Shown here: piece after piece, positions 1 through 7,720 of the stretch | Numbering within the stretch: position 1 is the stretch's first letter | Layout: every line of letters starts with the position of its first letter | Origin: Streptomyces eurocidicus | GTDB lineage: Bacteria > Actinomycetota > Actinomycetes > Streptomycetales > Streptomycetaceae | Direction of reading: 5' to 3' | Assembly: GCF_002891295.1 (NCBI RefSeq) | Contig: NZ_LGUI01000003.1 | Span: 963,965 to 1,027,964, forward strand | DNA: 64,000 nt | Program-made: the position numbers and the translations under genes | The notes under the pieces: model-generated | Told to the model about the DNA's origin: nothing | Database searches by the model: none | The model's input: only the letters and a program-made list of their open reading frames with translations

Positions 1-2
1 TC

Positions 3-104
3 GCCACCGGCCGTACGGAGTGGGCCGCCGCGCTCGACGAGGCGGCCGTCTCCGCGAGCGGGGAGCGCGCGGACCTCGCCGCGCTGCTGCCGGTCATGGG
101 CTGA
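3..104 (+). CDS. Sterol-carrier (SCP2)-type protein, 3' end only
   Basis: Only the last 33 codons lie in the window, read in frame to the TGA at 102-104. The residues ATGRTEWAAALDEAAV followed by ASGERADLAALLPVM look like the C-terminal SCP2-like domain of Streptomyces mycothiol-dependent maleylpyruvate isomerase-family or sterol-carrier proteins. Such a gene commonly lies just upstream of purF in Streptomyces. The active site and N-terminus are outside the window, so the enzyme activity cannot be judged. Confidence 0.6.
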   Translation, partial: ATGRTEWAAALDEAAVSASGERADLAALLPVMG

Positions 105-123
105 CCGGGCCCGCCGGCCTCCC

Positions 124-147
124 GGGCCGCCCTTCCGGGGGCGGCCC
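124..147 (+). terminator. Terminator-like hairpin after the SCP2 gene
   Basis: GGGCCGCCC (124-132) pairs perfectly with GGGCGGCCC (139-147) around a 6-nt loop, 20 nt after the stop codon at 104. There is no T-run, which is usual for high-GC actinobacterial terminators. It probably separates the upstream transcript from purF. Confidence 0.6.
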
Positions 148-409
148 ACGGCGGAAATGAAGGGGAAATCAGGAAAACGCCAGAGGTCCGTGGATCGGGA
201 ATCTGCGGAGAAAATCCGAAATAGTCGGAGGGTTCGCTCGGAAAGCCGCACCGGATGCGGTGGCGGCGGTCCCCGGCATTGCGAACGGAGCCGTCCCGGC
301 GGTGTCACGGGAAGAACTGCGGACAGGTCTTGGGCAGCGATCCTGAAGGTGATTGCCTGTACCCGTCAAGTGGCTGTCCGTGGTGTGAGCAATTCCTGGT
401 CGTCCCCGG

Positions 410-446
410 TTCGGATGAACCTCGGACCTGCAATAGACTCGGACAC
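410..446 (+). promoter_or_regulatory. Probable leaderless promoter of purF
   Basis: A -10-like TAGACT sits at 434-439, with a weak -35 (TTCGGA, 410-415) 18 bp upstream. The purF GTG begins 7 nt after the -10 box and no Shine-Dalgarno is visible, so transcription would start at or next to the start codon. Leaderless mRNAs are common in Streptomyces. The remaining spacer, 148-409, shows no gene that I trust. Confidence 0.45.
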
Positions 447-1964
447 GTGCCTCGTGGTGACGGACGACTCAACCACGACCTGCTCCCCGGTGAGAAGGGC
501 CCCCAGGACGCTTGTGGCGTCTTCGGTGTCTGGGCTCCGGGTGAAGAGGTCGCCAAACTCACCTATTTCGGGCTGTATGCGCTGCAGCACCGTGGACAGG
601 AGTCCGCGGGCATCGCGGTGAGCAACGGCTCCCAGATCCTCGTCTTCAAGGACATGGGACTGGTCTCCCAAGTCTTCGACGAAACCTCCCTGGGCTCGCT
701 CCAGGGACATATCGCGGTCGGACACGCCCGCTACTCCACCACCGGAGCCTCGGTGTGGGAGAACGCCCAGCCGACCTTCAGGGCGACGGCCAACGGCTCG
801 ATCGCGCTGGGTCACAACGGCAACCTGGTCAACACGGCCCAGCTCGCGGAGATGGTCGCGGCCCTCCCCCGGGAGAACGGGCGTGCCACCCAGGTCGCGG
901 CGACCAATGACACCGACCTGGTCACGGCCCTGCTCGCGGGCCAGACCGACGACGACGGCAAGCCCCTGACGATCGAGGAAGCGGCCACCAAGGTCCTCCC
1001 GGACGTCCAGGGCGCCTTCTCCCTCGTCTTCATGGACGAACACACCCTGTACGCCGCCCGGGACCCGCAGGGCATCCGCCCGCTGGTCCTCGGGCGTCTG
1101 GAGCGCGGCTGGGTGGTGGCCTCCGAGACCGCCGCCCTGGACATCTGCGGCGCCTCCTTCGTCCGTGAGGTCGAGCCCGGCGAGCTCGTCGCCATCGACG
1201 AGAACGGCCTGCGGACCTCCCGCTTCGCCGAGGCCCGGCCCAAGGGCTGTGTCTTCGAGTACGTCTACCTCGCGCGCCCCGACACCGATATCGCGGGCCG
1301 CAACGTCTACCTCTCCCGGGTGGAGATGGGCCGCCGGCTCGCCGCCGAGGCCCCGGTCGACGCCGACCTGGTGATACCGACCCCGGAGTCCGGCACCCCC
1401 GCCGCCGTGGGCTACGCGGAGGCCAGCGGCATCCCGTACGGCACCGGCCTGGTCAAGAACTCCTACGTCGGCCGCACCTTCATCCAGCCGAGCCAGACCA
1501 TCCGCCAGCTGGGCATCCGCCTCAAGCTCAACCCGCTGCGCGATGTCATCCAGGGCAAGCGCCTGGTCGTCGTGGACGACTCCATCGTCCGCGGCAACAC
1601 CCAGCGGGCCCTGGTGCGGATGCTGCGCGAGGCCGGCGCGGCCGAGGTGCACGTCCGGATCTCGTCCCCGCCGGTGAAGTGGCCGTGCTTCTTCGGCATC
1701 GACTTCGCCACCCGGGCCGAGCTGATCGCCAACGGCATGACGGTCGACGAGATCGGCAAGTCGCTGGGCGCGGACTCCCTGGCGTACATCTCCCTCGACG
1801 GCATGATCGAGGCGACCACGATCGCCAAGCCCGATCTGTGCCGCGCGTGCTTCGACGGTGAGTACCCCATGCCGCTCCCCGACCCCGAGCTCCTCGGCAA
1901 GCAGCTTCTGGAGACCGAGCTGGCCGGTGGCACGGACGCCGCCGACGCCCTCCGTCGCCCGTAA
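447..1964 (+). CDS. purF: Amidophosphoribosyltransferase
   Basis: This enzyme catalyses the committed step of purine synthesis, glutamine + PRPP to 5-phosphoribosylamine, in the cytoplasm. The 505-aa product from GTG 447 carries a short propeptide (about 22 aa) before Cys23 in DACGVFGVWAP, which becomes the N-terminal nucleophile of the Ntn glutaminase domain. The PRPP-binding loop VVVDDSIVRGNT lies near residue 375. Cysteines in GCVFEYVY, WPCFFGID and CRACFDG fit the [4Fe-4S] ligands of the Bacillus-type enzyme. The frame stays open to 255, but the homologous N-terminus begins at MPRGDGRLNHD, so 447 was chosen. purM follows 39 nt downstream, which suggests one operon. Confidence 0.97.
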   Translation: MPRGDGRLNHDLLPGEKGPQDACGVFGVWAPGEEVAKLTYFGLYALQHRGQESAGIAVSNGSQILVFKDMGLVSQVFDETSLGSLQGHIAVGHARYSTTGASVWENAQPTFRATANGSIALGHNGNLVNTAQLAEMVAALPRENGRATQVAATNDTDLVTALLAGQTDDDGKPLTIEEAATKVLPDVQGAFSLVFMDEHTLYAARDPQGIRPLVLGRLERGWVVASETAALDICGASFVREVEPGELVAIDENGLRTSRFAEARPKGCVFEYVYLARPDTDIAGRNVYLSRVEMGRRLAAEAPVDADLVIPTPESGTPAAVGYAEASGIPYGTGLVKNSYVGRTFIQPSQTIRQLGIRLKLNPLRDVIQGKRLVVVDDSIVRGNTQRALVRMLREAGAAEVHVRISSPPVKWPCFFGIDFATRAELIANGMTVDEIGKSLGADSLAYISLDGMIEATTIAKPDLCRACFDGEYPMPLPDPELLGKQLLETELAGGTDAADALRRP

Positions 1965-2003
1965 CGCCCCGTAGTACCGAACGACACGAAAGCTCTGAAA
2001 CAC

Positions 2004-3101
2004 ATGTCTGCAGAGTCTTCTGAGCATGCTCCGCACGCGGGCACTGGTGCCAGCTACGCAAGCGCGGGCGTCGACATCGAGGCGGGCGACCGCGCCGTGG
2101 ACCTGATGAAGGAGTGGGTGAAGAAGGCCACCCGACCCGAGGTCGTCGGCGGGCTCGGCGGCTTCGCCGGCCTCTTCGACGCCGGCGCGCTCAAGCGTTA
2201 CGAGCGGCCGCTGCTCGCCTCCGCCACGGACGGCGTCGGCACGAAGGTCGACATCGCGCGCCGTATGGGTGTCTACGACACCATCGGTCACGACCTGGTC
2301 GGCATGGTCGTCGACGACCTGGTCGTGTGCGGTGCCGAGCCGCTCTTCATGACCGACTACATCTGCGTGGGCAAGGTCTACCCGGAGCGGGTCGCGGCCA
2401 TCGTCAAGGGCATCGCCGAGGGCTGTGTCCTCGCGGGCTGCGCGCTGGTCGGCGGTGAGACCGCCGAGCACCCCGGGCTGCTCGCCGCCGATGACTTCGA
2501 CGTGGCCGGCGCCGGTACGGGCGTGGTCGAGGCCGACCGGGTGCTGGGCGCAGAGCGTATCCGCGAGGGTGACGCGGTCATCGCGATGGCCTCGTCCGGA
2601 CTTCACTCGAACGGGTACTCACTGGTCCGCCATGTGCTCTTCGACCGGGCCGGCTGGGAGCTGGACCGCGAGGTCCCGGAGTTCGGCCGGACCCTCGGCG
2701 AGGAGCTGCTGGAGCCCACCAAGATCTACTCGCTGGACTGCCTGGCGCTCACCCGGACGGCCGATGTGCACGCCTTCTCGCACATCACCGGCGGTGGCCT
2801 GGCCAACAACCTGGCCCGGGTGATGCCGGCGGGTCTGCACGCGACGGTCGACCGCTCGACCTGGACGCCGGGACCGGTCTTCGAGCTGGTCGGCAAGCTG
2901 GGCGGGGTGGCGCGCGCGGAGCTGGAGAAGACGCTCAACATGGGCGTCGGAATGATCGCGGTCGTTCCGCGGGAGTCCGTGGACGTGGCGCTGGCGACCT
3001 TCGCGGACCGGGGCGTGGAGTCCTGGGTCGCGGGCGAGATCACCGCGCGCGGGGACCGCGCCGAGGCCGTGACGCTGACCGGTGACCACCACGCCGGCTG
3101 A
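2004..3101 (+). CDS. purM: Phosphoribosylformylglycinamidine cyclo-ligase (AIR synthetase)
   Basis: PurM closes the imidazole ring: FGAM + ATP to AIR. The 365-aa protein is of usual length for the family. It shows the SATDGVGTKVD motif near residue 75, the GGETAEHPG segment and the SSGLHSNGYSLV segment typical of the PurM/PurL ATP-binding fold. The start is ATG 2004. The gene follows purF on the same strand and is probably co-transcribed. A strong GC hairpin lies 21 nt after the stop. Confidence 0.97.
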   Translation: MSAESSEHAPHAGTGASYASAGVDIEAGDRAVDLMKEWVKKATRPEVVGGLGGFAGLFDAGALKRYERPLLASATDGVGTKVDIARRMGVYDTIGHDLVGMVVDDLVVCGAEPLFMTDYICVGKVYPERVAAIVKGIAEGCVLAGCALVGGETAEHPGLLAADDFDVAGAGTGVVEADRVLGAERIREGDAVIAMASSGLHSNGYSLVRHVLFDRAGWELDREVPEFGRTLGEELLEPTKIYSLDCLALTRTADVHAFSHITGGGLANNLARVMPAGLHATVDRSTWTPGPVFELVGKLGGVARAELEKTLNMGVGMIAVVPRESVDVALATFADRGVESWVAGEITARGDRAEAVTLTGDHHAG

Positions 3102-3122
3102 TCGTCTCCGGGCAGCACAGAA

Positions 3123-3151
3123 CCCGGTCCGAGGCGGGGCCTCGGACCGGG
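3123..3151. terminator. Convergent terminator hairpin between purM and the DUF3073 gene
   Basis: A perfect 13-bp inverted repeat, CCCGGTCCGAGGC (3123-3135) and GCCTCGGACCGGG (3139-3151), has a 3-nt loop. It lies between two convergent genes, so it may serve both strands. Confidence 0.7.
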
Positions 3152-3169
3152 CCGGTGAGAGTTACAGCG

Positions 3170-3427
3170 TCAAGCGCGGCGACGATATGTCGAGGAGTGG
3201 TCGGGCGCTTGCTCGTCCTCGTCCTCATCGTTGTAACGATCCGCGTACTGAGCGTACGGATCGTCCTCCAGCTCATCGTCCTTTTCGAGCGGCTCGCTGT
3301 TCGGCGGCTGCTTCGTCGGCGATGCGCCCAGCTCATTGGCCAGACGTGAGAGGTCGGTCCCGCCGCTGTTGTACTTCAGCTGGCGGGCGACCTTTGTCTG
3401 CTTGGCCTTGGCCCGGCCGCGCCCCAT
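3170..3427 (-). CDS. DUF3073 family protein
   Basis: This is a small 85-aa protein with a basic N-terminus (MGRGRAKAKQTKVARQLKYN) and an acidic C-terminal half (DDELEDDPYAQYADRYNDEDEDE). The N-terminal block is the hallmark of DUF3073, a conserved actinobacterial family of unknown function often found near purM. There are no membrane segments or catalytic motifs. The charge asymmetry is compatible with a nucleic-acid- or ribosome-associated protein, but that is inference. Confidence 0.85.
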   Translation of the reverse strand: MGRGRAKAKQTKVARQLKYNSGGTDLSRLANELGASPTKQPPNSEPLEKDDELEDDPYAQYADRYNDEDEDEQAPDHSSTYRRRA

Positions 3428-3815
3428 GGCTCGACCCCCTCAGTGACGGGGCTCGACGGCCCCAGAGTCTTGACACGCGTTCACGTTCATGAGTCAGAGC
3501 GGACCCTCGGGGAGGATCCGGCCTGTAGGGCTTCAACGGTACCTGCTTCCGCGGCCATACGGTACGTCGCCCGCATGACGTGCCACGCAGCACAACCCGA
3601 GGGGAGCCCCGTCCCCGCTGGTCAGCAGCGATTTTAACGTGTCTCGGGCGCCGACCCGCCGATGAGGTGGTGAGGGATCTCTCGCTTCCCGCCCCCGGTG
3701 GGCCGTCTGTAGGGAACGCTGTGCGGGTACCGAGTGTGCGACCGGGCCACCCTTACGCGTGCGGGCGCCGGCCACCGCTCGGGTGACCGGCGCCCGTCCG
3801 GTGGAACGTGCCGGG
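3428..3815. other. Spacer between vdh and the DUF3073 gene
   Basis: This 388-bp stretch has no convincing gene. Its left part must hold the promoter of the DUF3073 gene. Its right part contains the vdh terminator hairpin at 3763-3795. Confidence 0.5.
3763..3795 (-). terminator. Terminator hairpin downstream of vdh
   Basis: A 14-bp inverted repeat with one mismatch (GGGCGCCGGCCACC at 3763-3776 against GGTGACCGGCGCCC at 3782-3795) lies about 20 nt past the vdh stop, which is read on the minus strand. Confidence 0.65.
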
Positions 3816-4922
3816 TCAGCCGGTCAGCGCACCGGTCCGCGCCTCGGCCATGCGCTGTTCGGCGAGCCGGTCCGCGGCGGCGGCCGGAGGAATGCCGTCC
3901 GCTTTCGCTCGATCAAATATGGCCAAGGTCGTGTCGTAGATCCCGGTCGCCTTGGCCTTGGCGCGATCGAAGTCGAAACCGTGCAGCTCGTCGGCGACCT
4001 GGATGACTCCGCCGGCGTTCACCACGTAGTCCGGCGCGTAGAGGATCCCGCGGTCGGCGAGGTCCTTCTCGACACCCGGATGGGCGAGCTGGTTGTTGGC
4101 CGCGCCGCAGACCACGGTGGCGGTGAGCGCGGCCACGGTCCCGTCGTCCAGCGCGCCGCCGAGGGCGCACGGGGCGTAGACGTCGAGGGGGGTGCGGACG
4201 AGCACGTCGGCGTCGGTCACGGCGGTCACCCGGGGGTGCCGGGCGATGATCCGCTCGACGGCCTCCGCGCGCACATCGGTGATCACGACCTCCGCGCCGT
4301 CCTCGATCAGGTGCTCGACGAGGTGGTGGCCGACCTTCCCGACCCCCGCGACGCCGACCCGGCGCCCGCGCAGCGTCGGCTCGCCCCACTGGGTGCGCGC
4401 GGCGGCGCGCATGCCCTGGAACACCCCGAAGGCCGTGAGGACGGAGGAGTCGCCCGCGCCGCCGTTCTCGGGGGAGCGGCCGGTGGTCCAGGGGTTCTCC
4501 CGGGCGACCACGTCCATGTCCCGCACGTACGTGCCGACGTCGCACGCGGTGACGTAGCGGCCGCCGAGGGAGGCGACGAACCGTCCGTAGGCGAGCAGAA
4601 GTTGTTCGGTCTTGATCTCGTCGGGGTTGCCGATGATCACGGCCTTACCGCCGCCGTGGTCCAGACCCGCCAGGGCGTTCTTGTACGACATGCCGCGGGA
4701 GAGGTTGAGCGCGTCCAGGACCGCGGCCTCGTCCGAGGCGTAGGGGTGGAAGCGGGTGCCGCCGAGGGCGGGGCCCAGGGCGGTGGAATGGAGGGCGATC
4801 ACGGCCCTGAGGCCGCTCTCGCGGTCCTGGCAGAGCATGACCTGCTCATGGCCGCCCTGGTCGGACCGGAACAAAGTGTGCAGCACGCCGTCAACTTCAT
4901 CGGTGGGACGTACGTCAGTCAC
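3816..4922 (-). CDS. vdh: Valine (branched-chain amino acid) dehydrogenase
   Basis: Vdh performs NAD-dependent oxidative deamination of valine and other branched-chain amino acids. It feeds catabolism and supplies 2-oxo acids for polyketide precursors. The 368-aa product starts at GTG 4922, with GGAG 8 nt upstream; the open frame runs further upstream but without family similarity. It shows the Leu/Phe/Val dehydrogenase block [11 protein letters not shown] with the catalytic lysine, the conserved [11 protein letters not shown] and the Rossmann motif [12 protein letters not shown]. The sequence closely resembles the Streptomyces coelicolor Vdh sequence as I recall it. It is transcribed divergently from the gene at 5123, with the shared promoter region at 4923-5122. 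Confidence 0.93.
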   Translation of the reverse strand: MTDVRPTDEVDGVLHTLFRSDQGGHEQVMLCQDRESGLRAVIALHSTALGPALGGTRFHPYASDEAAVLDALNLSRGMSYKNALAGLDHGGGKAVIIGNPDEIKTEQLLLAYGRFVASLGGRYVTACDVGTYVRDMDVVARENPWTTGRSPENGGAGDSSVLTAFGVFQGMRAAARTQWGEPTLRGRRVGVAGVGKVGHHLVEHLIEDGAEVVITDVRAEAVERIIARHPRVTAVTDADVLVRTPLDVYAPCALGGALDDGTVAALTATVVCGAANNQLAHPGVEKDLADRGILYAPDYVVNAGGVIQVADELHGFDFDRAKAKATGIYDTTLAIFDRAKADGIPPAAAADRLAEQRMAEARTGALTG

Positions 4923-5122
4923 TGTGGTGACTCCATATGTCGCGGAGGTCGCCCTCCGGGGGTGGTGGAGGGCCGGTTGGCACGAGGGTAAGACCTGCCG
5001 GCCCGGGGGGCCGGTCCCGTGCCGAGGATCACTCTCCCGAGGTGCCGCGCCATGGGACGATTTGGACAGTACGGGGAGGCTCGGCAACTCCCTGGAGTGT
5101 CCTCCGGTTTGAGGGAGCGAGT

Positions 5123-5968
5123 GTGGGATCGGCGTCATCGGTGACTGTCCCGTACGCGGCATATCTGCGGGTCTACGAACCTCTGGGCGCATTCCCGGAA
5201 CCGGAACGCGGCCACTGGGAGCGGTACGCCCGGCGCGAGAACCTCCCCGGTGTGCAGGACGAGCTCCGCCGCTCGCTCGCGGACCTGCTGCCCACCCCGC
5301 CGGTGCCGGTTCCGGTGCACGAGAGCGGCGACGCCTTCGTGGCCCTCCTCGACGGCGTGCTGTGCGTCTGTCCCTGGCGGACCCGGCTGCGGGGCTGGCT
5401 CGCGCTGGAGGAGCTCGCCGAGAGCCTGCCCACGCCGGTGCTGGACGCCGCGCTGCCGCCGGTGGTCCGCCGCCAGGCCGAGGCGGACTACGAGCACTGG
5501 CTGGAGCGCAACCCCGACGCCCGGCCGTGGATCCGCACGGCGACCTGGCAGGTGCCGCTGCGCTGGTTCGTCCTCTTCGCGGACGAGGAGCGGGAGTACG
5601 GCAAGGGGGACGGCCCCCGCGGGGAGCTGGTGCTGCGCTACCGCACGCCCATGGTCGAGGCCCGCCGCCGGGTGGCGCGCGGCCTGCGCACGCTCAAGGA
5701 CGCGATCGACGAGGGGCCGTTGATCGACGGGCTGGTGGACGTGGGCCGCTGGCTGGAGGAGTTCCATCCGCGCTCCCTGGTCGAGCTGGACTACGGCGGG
5801 CTGGTGCATATGGTGCCCGAGGCGGACCTCGCTGAGGACCGCTCCGCGGGTGACACGGCCGAGGGGCTGGCGGCGTTGCGCGCGGGGGACGGCGCGCGGG
5901 CGGGCGAGGCGTACGAGCGGCTGACGGAACGTTGGACCGCCGTGCGGAACCGCCAGTACGCGAACTGA
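5123..5968 (+). CDS. Conserved hypothetical protein upstream of bldC
   Basis: This 281-aa soluble protein has no domain that I can name. I chose GTG 5123 because GAGGGAG lies 5 nt upstream and the conserved-looking sequence ([22 protein letters not shown]) starts just after it. The open frame extends back to 4937 into the vdh promoter. The middle contains [16 protein letters not shown] and [17 protein letters not shown], which suggests a globular, Trp/Arg-rich fold. A gene of this kind lies between vdh and bldC in other Streptomyces. The function is unknown. Confidence 0.8.
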   Translation: MGSASSVTVPYAAYLRVYEPLGAFPEPERGHWERYARRENLPGVQDELRRSLADLLPTPPVPVPVHESGDAFVALLDGVLCVCPWRTRLRGWLALEELAESLPTPVLDAALPPVVRRQAEADYEHWLERNPDARPWIRTATWQVPLRWFVLFADEEREYGKGDGPRGELVLRYRTPMVEARRRVARGLRTLKDAIDEGPLIDGLVDVGRWLEEFHPRSLVELDYGGLVHMVPEADLAEDRSAGDTAEGLAALRAGDGARAGEAYERLTERWTAVRNRQYAN

Positions 5969-6469
5969 AGTCCCATAACGGTGTTCGGAGAGGTTCCCGG
6001 AAGCTCCTGTGGCGCCGGTGACGGGACCTAGGTCCCGATCCGGGCCAATGAGGCAACCGTGACCTAACGCACTTACGTTAGGTCTTGCGCCCATCGCCCA
6101 GCCTCGTGGCAAAATAGGACAAGGAGTCCGGGAAGGGCTCCTTCCGTCCAACTTCGGGTGGATAGATCGGTATTGCACTCCTTGACGGGTCTGGTGACCC
6201 CTGATCCCACTGTGACTGATCGTCACGGTGGCGTGACTGTCCGCTATGGCATGGTCCATCGGGTTCCGTCGAGGTTGAACACCTGAGAGGGCAATTCCAT
6301 CGGTTTGGCCGACGTGGCTGGACGGATGGTGTAGTTGTAGTGCCGAGGACAAGCCGTTCGTCCTATAACCGACTCGGCCCGCGTCCGCCATTTCGGGCAA
6401 CGTGGGTCAAGGTGCAGAATTTAGAGGAAAGAACCGACTCCATGTCTGGTTCTCCCGAGGAGGCCGCTC
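5969..6469. promoter_or_regulatory. Long bldC upstream region with an inverted repeat
   Basis: This is 501 bp without a gene. A perfect 9-bp inverted repeat, GACCTAACG (6061-6069) and CGTTAGGTC (6076-6084), lies about 390 nt before bldC in a locally AT-richer patch. The long leader is in keeping with complex control of a developmental regulator. Which protein, if any, binds the repeat is not visible. Confidence 0.5.
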
Positions 6470-6676
6470 ATGACCGCTCGCACCCCTGATGCCGAGCCGC
6501 TGCTGACCCCGGCTGAGGTTGCCACGATGTTCCGCGTGGACCCGAAGACGGTCACCCGCTGGGCCAAGGCAGGCAAGCTCACGTCCATCCGCACGCTCGG
6601 AGGACACCGCCGTTACCGCGAAGCGGAGGTCCGCGCCCTGCTGGCGGGCATTCCGCAGCAGCGCAGCGAGGCCTGA
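6470..6676 (+). CDS. bldC: Developmental regulator BldC (MerR-like DNA-binding protein)
   Basis: This 68-aa protein is a stand-alone MerR-type winged-helix DNA-binding domain: LLTPAEVATMFRVDPKTVTRWAK followed by GHRRYREAEVRALL. It matches Streptomyces BldC, which binds direct repeats cooperatively and times entry into development. It lacks the dimerisation helix and effector domain of true MerR proteins, as expected. The ATG at 6470 is preceded by GAGGAGG with 7-nt spacing. It is monocistronic, with a strong terminator 146 nt downstream. Confidence 0.97.
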   Translation: MTARTPDAEPLLTPAEVATMFRVDPKTVTRWAKAGKLTSIRTLGGHRRYREAEVRALLAGIPQQRSEA

Positions 6677-6822
6677 ACAACAGCCTGACGCACTGCCGGG
6701 CACTCTCCGGGGCCCCCAACCCGGACGGCCGCCCGAACTAAGCACCACCTGCTTCACCTGCTTCAAAGCGACCGGGGGCCTGCCCCAACAGGTTCCCTGC
6801 CCACCGACTTGGGCCAGTCGTC

Positions 6823-6862
6823 GATCGCGCTGGACTCCGCCGGGTCCAGCGCGATCTTTTTT
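6823..6862 (+). terminator. Rho-independent terminator downstream of bldC
   Basis: A perfect 13-bp stem, GATCGCGCTGGAC (6823-6835) and GTCCAGCGCGATC (6844-6856), is followed directly by TTTTTT (6857-6862). This is one of the few canonical T-tailed terminators in the window. Confidence 0.92.
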
Positions 6863-6955
6863 ATGCCCGGCCGGCCTCCGCCGGATCCCCGCCGAGCGCT
6901 CCCCCGGCGCCCCGGCGGGCCGGCGCCGGAGCCCCGCCGAACCCTTTCGGGTGGA

Positions 6956-7003
6956 GTGCAATTGCACATATTAAATTGACCCATTGTAGGGAGGGGGTAA
7001 GTT
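6956..7003 (+). promoter_or_regulatory. Palindrome plus promoter-like element without an obvious gene
   Basis: GTGCAATTGCAC (6956-6967) is a perfect 12-bp palindrome in an AT-rich patch. Eight nt later come TTGACC (6976-6981) and TAAGTT (6998-7003), with a 16-bp spacer. Any transcript would run towards the 3' end of the convergent gene at 7158-7424. The rest of 6863-7157 shows no coding gene. Confidence 0.4.
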
Positions 7004-7157
7004 CCATCACTCTGGAAACTCTTTCGGTGACTCCCATCACAGCGCAACCCGCTTGTCACTCACCGTATCGGTGCGGTAATGAAGCGCGCGGCATCCGGAT
7101 CGCGGGACTCCGGCCACCAGCCTGCCGGCCGACTGCCCTCGGGGCGCCCGCCGTTGG

Positions 7158-7424
7158 TCACCCCGTGCGGGGACTTTCGTCCCGGGCCGGCCCGTTCGCG
7201 GCGGGGGCCCCGGGGTCGTCCGCACGGGTCCCGTCGGAGGGCTTCGCCGGATGGCTCCCCGCCGCCTCCTGGGCGAGCCGCAGCAGCCGGTGGCACACCG
7301 CGCAGTGTCGGGTCAGATGGCGGTAGCCCGAGGCGGCCGAGAGGTGGGCGCGCAGGAGCGCCCTCGTCTCGTGCCGGATGCTCTCGGTCCGCTTCGGCTC
7401 GGTCGTGCGGGTGGTCGTCGTCAT
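7158..7424 (-). CDS. Small conserved protein (DUF6274-like)
   Basis: This 88-aa protein from ATG 7424 has a core RHETRALLRAHLSAASGYRHL followed by HCAVCHRLLRLAQE. That resembles the small Streptomyces DUF6274 family, though this is recalled and not searched. The HxxC/CH cluster could bind a metal. The N-terminus (MTTTTRTTEPKRTES) and the C-terminal tail are low-complexity. A terminator for the tRNA-Asp gene lies 63 nt upstream, so it should have its own promoter. The function is unknown. Confidence 0.65.
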   Translation of the reverse strand: MTTTTRTTEPKRTESIRHETRALLRAHLSAASGYRHLTRHCAVCHRLLRLAQEAAGSHPAKPSDGTRADDPGAPAANGPARDESPRTG

Positions 7425-7487
7425 GGAGCGCAGCACCTCCACTGTCTGGGTACCCCTGGCACGTGTCCCAGTCAAGGTCGGATGCAA

Positions 7488-7523
7488 GAAGGCCCGGATC
7501 CCTCGAAAGGGATCCGGGCCTTC
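7488..7523 (-). terminator. Terminator of tRNA-Asp (copy 1)
   Basis: A perfect 15-bp stem (7488-7502 with 7509-7523, loop TCGAAA) lies just downstream of the minus-strand tRNA-Asp gene. Confidence 0.8.
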
Positions 7524-7531
7524 AAATGATG

Positions 7532-7606
7532 CGGTCCTGACGGGATTTGAACCCGCGGCCTCCACCTTGACAGGGTGGCGAGCACTCCAAACTGCTCCAC
7601 AGGACC
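7532..7606 (-). tRNA. tRNA-Asp (GTC), copy 1
   Basis: Read on the minus strand, a 75-nt cloverleaf has acceptor GGTCCTG/CAGGACC, anticodon loop CTGTCAA (GTC) and T-arm GGTTCAAATCC. CCA is not encoded. The sequence is identical to the copy at 11896-11970, and the identity extends a few bases on each side. Confidence 0.95.
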
Positions 7607-7720
7607 TTGCTGTGCTTTCCCGCTCTCGCGGTGCTGCGAAACAGACTCTACAGCAGGTCAGGGGGTGCAGTCGAACCCGATCCGGACCCGGACCGGAACG
7701 GGCCCGGACGAGCTCCGTGA

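Noticed and set aside
366..2606. 746-aa open frame on the minus strand across purF and purM
   Set aside because: It is an antisense shadow of two well-identified genes; its translation is His/Asp/Gly-rich and matches no family. The same applies to other long opposite-strand frames, such as those over hrpA (9239-11758) and the first DEAD-box gene (13847-16276).
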